From contig CBDFIL010000003.1 of the NCBI GenBank assembly GCA_965248075.1, forward strand, positions 124,001 to 188,000: a DNA stretch of 64,000 nt. Reading direction: 5' to 3'. The stretch's first letter is position 1. Every line of letters starts with the position of its first letter. The stretch is from VXNE01 sp965248075. GTDB lineage: Bacteria > Pseudomonadota > Gammaproteobacteria > Pseudomonadales > Azotimanducaceae. The translations under genes and the position numbers were made by a program. Of the stretch, positions 61,423 to 64,000 are shown in pieces. The notes beneath the pieces were generated by a model that was not told the DNA's origin, ran no database searches, and saw nothing but the letters and a program-made list of their open reading frames with translations.

Positions 61423-62771
61423 AGGATGTAGCGGGACAGGTCCTGGTTCTTCGCGATGTCCGCCAGATGGGCATCGACATAGTCCCCATCGATCGTGATC
61501 GCCTGGCAGCCCTCTGCGGCATCGAAGGAGATTTCGTCGAGCAGCCGTTCGAGCACGGTGTACAGGCGCCGCGCACCGATGTTCTCCGTGTGTTCGTTGA
61601 CCTCCCAGGAGATCTCCGCGATCCGGGCGACAGCCTGGTCGGTGAAGCGCAGATCGATGCCCTCGGTATTCAGAAGCGCCCGATACTGTTCGGTGAGGGA
61701 GGCATCCGGCTCTTCCAGAATGCGCTTGAATTCCGTCGGGCCAAGCGCCCCGAGTTCGACCCGGATCGGTAGCCGCCCCTGCAGTTCCGGGATGAGATCG
61801 GAAGGTTTCGACAGATGAAACGCCCCCGAGGCGATGAAGAGGATGTGATCGGTGCGCACCATGCCGTAGCGCGTCGACACCGTGCATCCCTCGATCAGCG
61901 GCAACAGGTCGCGCTGCACCCCCTCACGCGACACGTCGCCCCCGACGTGCTCCGCCCGCCTGGCCACCTTGTCGAGTTCGTCGACGAACACGATGCCCGT
62001 CTGCTCGACGGCATCGATCGCGTGGCTCTTGATCTCGTCTTCGTTGACGAGCTTGAGGGCCTCCTCGTCACGCAGCCGGCGCAGGGCGTCGCGCACTTTC
62101 AGACGCATCGACTTCTTGCGCCCGCCGCCCATGTTCGCAAACATCTCCTGGAGCTGGCTCGTCATCTCCTCCATCCCGGGAGGAGCCATGATCTCCACGC
62201 CGACCGGCGTGGGATCGACTTCCATCTCCACTTCGTTCTCGTCGAGATCGCCTTCGCGCAACCGCTTGCGGAAGACCTGCCGGGTGTGCGATTCGCCGGA
62301 GTGCTCCCCGTCGAGGTGGTCGGACGCATCGGATCTGCCGAGGCGAGCAGCCGTCGGCGCCGGCAGGATGGCGTCGAGGACCCGCTCCTCGGCGGCGTCC
62401 TCCGCGCGATCGCGCACCTGCTGTAGCTGGCGGTCGCGCAGCATCTTCACCGCCACATCCGCGAGATCGCGCACGATCGACTCGACATCCCTGCCCACGT
62501 AGCCCACTTCCGTGAACTTGGTGGCCTCCACCTTGATGAACGGTGCGTTCGCCAGCTTGGCCAGACGTCGGGCGATTTCGGTCTTGCCGACGCCCGTGGG
62601 ACCGATCATCAGGATGTTCTTCGGCGTCACCTCCTCGCGCAACGACGCCGGGAGCTGCATCCGGCGCCACCGGTTCCGCAGCGCGATCGCGACGGCGCGC
62701 TTGGCCGCTTCCTGGCCGATGATGTGCTTGTCCAGTTCGTGGACGATCTCCTTCGGCGTCATCATGCTCAT
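61419..62771 (-). CDS. hslU: ATPase subunit HslU of the HslUV protease
   Basis: 450 aa (E. coli 443). AAA+ unfoldase that feeds HslV. TPKEIVHELDKHIIGQ is the family start; Walker A is GPTGVGKTEIARRLAKL near residue 59; Walker B is GIVFVDELDKV. The I domain lies between them. The C-terminal end LSRYIL inserts between HslV subunits. It overlaps hslV by 4 bases and DUF971 by 4. Confidence 0.97.
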   Translation of the reverse strand: MSMMTPKEIVHELDKHIIGQEAAKRAVAIALRNRWRRMQLPASLREEVTPKNILMIGPTGVGKTEIARRLAKLANAPFIKVEATKFTEVGYVGRDVESIVRDLADVAVKMLRDRQLQQVRDRAEDAAEERVLDAILPAPTAARLGRSDASDHLDGEHSGESHTRQVFRKRLREGDLDENEVEMEVDPTPVGVEIMAPPGMEEMTSQLQEMFANMGGGRKKSMRLKVRDALRRLRDEEALKLVNEDEIKSHAIDAVEQTGIVFVDELDKVARRAEHVGGDVSREGVQRDLLPLIEGCTVSTRYGMVRTDHILFIASGAFHLSKPSDLIPELQGRLPIRVELGALGPTEFKRILEEPDASLTEQYRALLNTEGIDLRFTDQAVARIAEISWEVNEHTENIGARRLYTVLERLLDEISFDAAEGCQAITIDGDYVDAHLADIAKNQDLSRYIL

Positions 62772-63310
62772 TCGGTCGGCAGGGTCTCGATGGTCGAATT
62801 GTGATTGGTGTAGATGCAGATGTCGGCCGCGATCGCGAGGCTCTTCGCCACGATGGTTTCGGCGTCGAGGTCGGAGTTGTCGAGCAGGGCCTTCGCCGCG
62901 GCCTGGGCGTAACCCCCGCCGGAGCCGATGGCGATCAGGCCGGACTCGGGTTCGATGACATCGCCGGTTCCGCTCACGACCAGAGACGACCTGGCATCCG
63001 CAACCGCGAGCAACGCGTCAAGCGGCCGCAACGCCCGGTGCGAACGCCACTCCTTGGCCAGTTCCACCGCCGCGCGGGTGAGATTGCCCTGATATTTGTC
63101 CAGCATGCTCTCGAAACGCTCGAACAGCGTGAACGCATCCGCCGTACCTCCCGCAAAACCCGCGAGGACACGGTCCTCGTACAGGCGGCGCACCTTCCTG
63201 GCGTTGCCCTTCATGACGGTGTTGCCGATGGACACCTGACCGTCACCGCCGAGAGCCACCGTCTTGTGGCGGCGAATCGACAGGATCGTCGTTCCTGTGA
63301 ACTGCTCCAA
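62768..63310 (-). CDS. hslV: Peptidase subunit HslV of the HslUV protease
   Basis: 180 aa from TTG 63310, which has GAGGAGG eight bases upstream; TTG 63316 is too close to that site. The threonine nucleophile is the first Thr of TTILSIRRHKTVALGGDGQ after a six-residue propeptide. GNTVMKGNARKVRR and LAGFAGGTADAFTLFE are typical. It forms the proteolytic core with HslU. Confidence 0.95.
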   Translation of the reverse strand: MEQFTGTTILSIRRHKTVALGGDGQVSIGNTVMKGNARKVRRLYEDRVLAGFAGGTADAFTLFERFESMLDKYQGNLTRAAVELAKEWRSHRALRPLDALLAVADARSSLVVSGTGDVIEPESGLIAIGSGGGYAQAAAKALLDNSDLDAETIVAKSLAIAADICIYTNHNSTIETLPTE

Positions 63311-63388
63311 AGCCAAATCCTCCTCGGGAAACCATGGCCATGCGGCCGTTCCTGTTATCGTCGATGCTGAAGGAGCGGGGTGCCCGCA

Positions 63389-63922
63389 TCAACCGGCCGG
63401 TATCGGTCTTTCAAGCAGGACCGGAGCGATGTTGCGGTCCCGCAACTGCCGCATGACGTCTTGCGTTTCTGACCTGGTCTCGAATGGGCCAACGACCACA
63501 CGATAGAGGACGCCGTCGTCCACGCCCACGGTGGCAGTGGTCGCCGGCATGCCGGCGAGAATCAACTCGGCGCGCCGCCGCTCCGCGGCCCCGGCTCGAT
63601 GGAAGGCGCCGGCCTGCAGCAGGTATTCCATGGGACTCTCTGAGTGGGCACGAAAGCCTCCCCCCGTCTCGTACGGTGCCGTGTCGGGCGCCACCGAGGC
63701 GTTGGGCAAGCGCTCCCAGAACTCGAAATCGGGGGCATCGCCCGGGCCGGCCGTGACGCGCGGCTCCGCCGGCGCCTCGAGCACGGAATCGGGCTCCCCG
63801 AAGCCCGCCAGGTAGACGGCTACCACCGCGCCCACGGCTCCGACCGCCAATCCGGCCGCAAAAGACGCGACGCTGAATCCCGCGGTCCGCCGTCTGTTGC
63901 CCGATCTCATTCCAGCTCGCAT
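63389..63922 (-). CDS. SPOR-domain membrane protein (FtsN-like)
   Basis: 177 aa from ATG 63922. A short basic N terminus and one membrane helix (ASFAAGLAVGAVGAVVAVYLAGF) are followed by a Pro-rich periplasmic linker and a SPOR domain (YLLQAGAFHRAGAAERRRAELILAG, RVVVGPFETRSETQDVMRQL). SPOR domains bind denuded peptidoglycan at the septum. Its position before hslV is the same as that of ftsN-type genes in many gammaproteobacteria. Confidence 0.88.
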   Translation of the reverse strand: MRAGMRSGNRRRTAGFSVASFAAGLAVGAVGAVVAVYLAGFGEPDSVLEAPAEPRVTAGPGDAPDFEFWERLPNASVAPDTAPYETGGGFRAHSESPMEYLLQAGAFHRAGAAERRRAELILAGMPATTATVGVDDGVLYRVVVGPFETRSETQDVMRQLRDRNIAPVLLERPIPAG

Positions 63923-63964
63923 GCGACCTCCATTCTACACCCCATGCACGGCGCAAGGCGGTGT

Positions 63965-64000
63965 TCAGAAAGTGTCGTAGGGGTCTACATCGATCGACCA
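63965..64000 (-). CDS. priA: C-terminal end of PriA helicase, partial
   Basis: The last 11 codons before TGA (63967-63965) read WSIDVDPYDTF. The W-S-(I/L)-D-V-D-P ending is typical of PriA, the primosomal restart helicase. priA upstream of an SPOR protein and hslVU is a frequent gammaproteobacterial order. The rest of the gene is outside the window. Confidence 0.65.
   Translation of the reverse strand, partial: WSIDVDPYDTF

Overview
This is GC-rich chromosomal DNA, most likely from a gammaproteobacterium. The evidence is the gene neighbourhoods: a priA tail, SPOR protein, hslVU, DUF971, ubiE, ubiB and tatABC in a row; a glnA-DUF4124-ntrBC block with sigma-54/NtrC sites; and OxyR carrying Cys199/Cys208 next to a catalase. 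No rRNA, tRNA or CRISPR was found. The assignment rests on gene content only. Many short repeats, toxin-antitoxin loci and decayed genes suggest a plastic, partly eroding genome such as that of an uncultured marine or symbiotic lineage (inference).

Layout. 1-5.4 kb: thiamine biosynthesis, with tandem thiE and thiE/tenI-like genes, then a TPP riboswitch, thiC, thiO, thiS and thiG. 5.4-6.1 kb: a VapC/RHH toxin-antitoxin pair. 6.2-9.8 kb: a TRAP transporter (M, Q, P) with a TatT-type lipoprotein. 10-14.3 kb: alpha/beta hydrolase, small membrane protein, LLM-class flavin oxidoreductase, a broken RelE-type locus and a cyclopropane-fatty-acid-synthase-like methyltransferase. 14.4-22.2 kb: CaiB-type CoA transferase and enoyl-CoA hydratase, glucokinase, PRISE-type reductase and a two-subunit ABC exporter. 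22.5-26.6 kb: Cu/Zn superoxide dismutase and a peptide-type ABC importer without its ATPases.

26.6-35.8 kb is a coenzyme F420 island. It holds two LLM-class oxidoreductases, an F420:NADP oxidoreductase, cofE, cofD, cofC, a CofG-CofH fusion (fbiC) and a Ddn-like deazaflavin-dependent protein. A third LLM enzyme lies at 11.4 kb. The window therefore appears to hold the later and core steps of F420 synthesis, a reductase and several candidate users. 36-41.4 kb has toxin-antitoxin genes, oxyR-katalase, a YbaN-like protein and an aldo/keto reductase. 41.5-45.6 kb is a second peptide ABC operon with an internal deletion that joins the binding protein to the ATPase gene, next to a Gfo/Idh remnant that is also internally deleted. 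45.9-47.6 kb is hipBA. 47.7-52.9 kb is nitrogen control. 52.9-54.1 kb is a TusA plus PP-loop sulfur-transfer pair. 54.5-64 kb holds dtd, a polysaccharide deacetylase, tatCBA, ubiB, ubiE, DUF971, hslUV and a SPOR protein.

The most unusual feature is the small repeats. Four copies of a 266-323 bp element with perfect or near-perfect terminal inverted repeats (29.9, 54.2, 57.4 and 60.5 kb) sit directly against genes. Their ends carry an SD-like GGTGAG followed by ATG, and an outer TAG. One end supplies the only plausible start codon of cofE, one probably supplies the start of ubiE, and one supplies the stop codon of tatA. A second palindromic family with GTAGGGG-like ends supplies the TAG stop codon of five different genes. 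A third palindrome of about 45 bp lies in frame inside the DUF4124 gene and again inside one of the four large elements.
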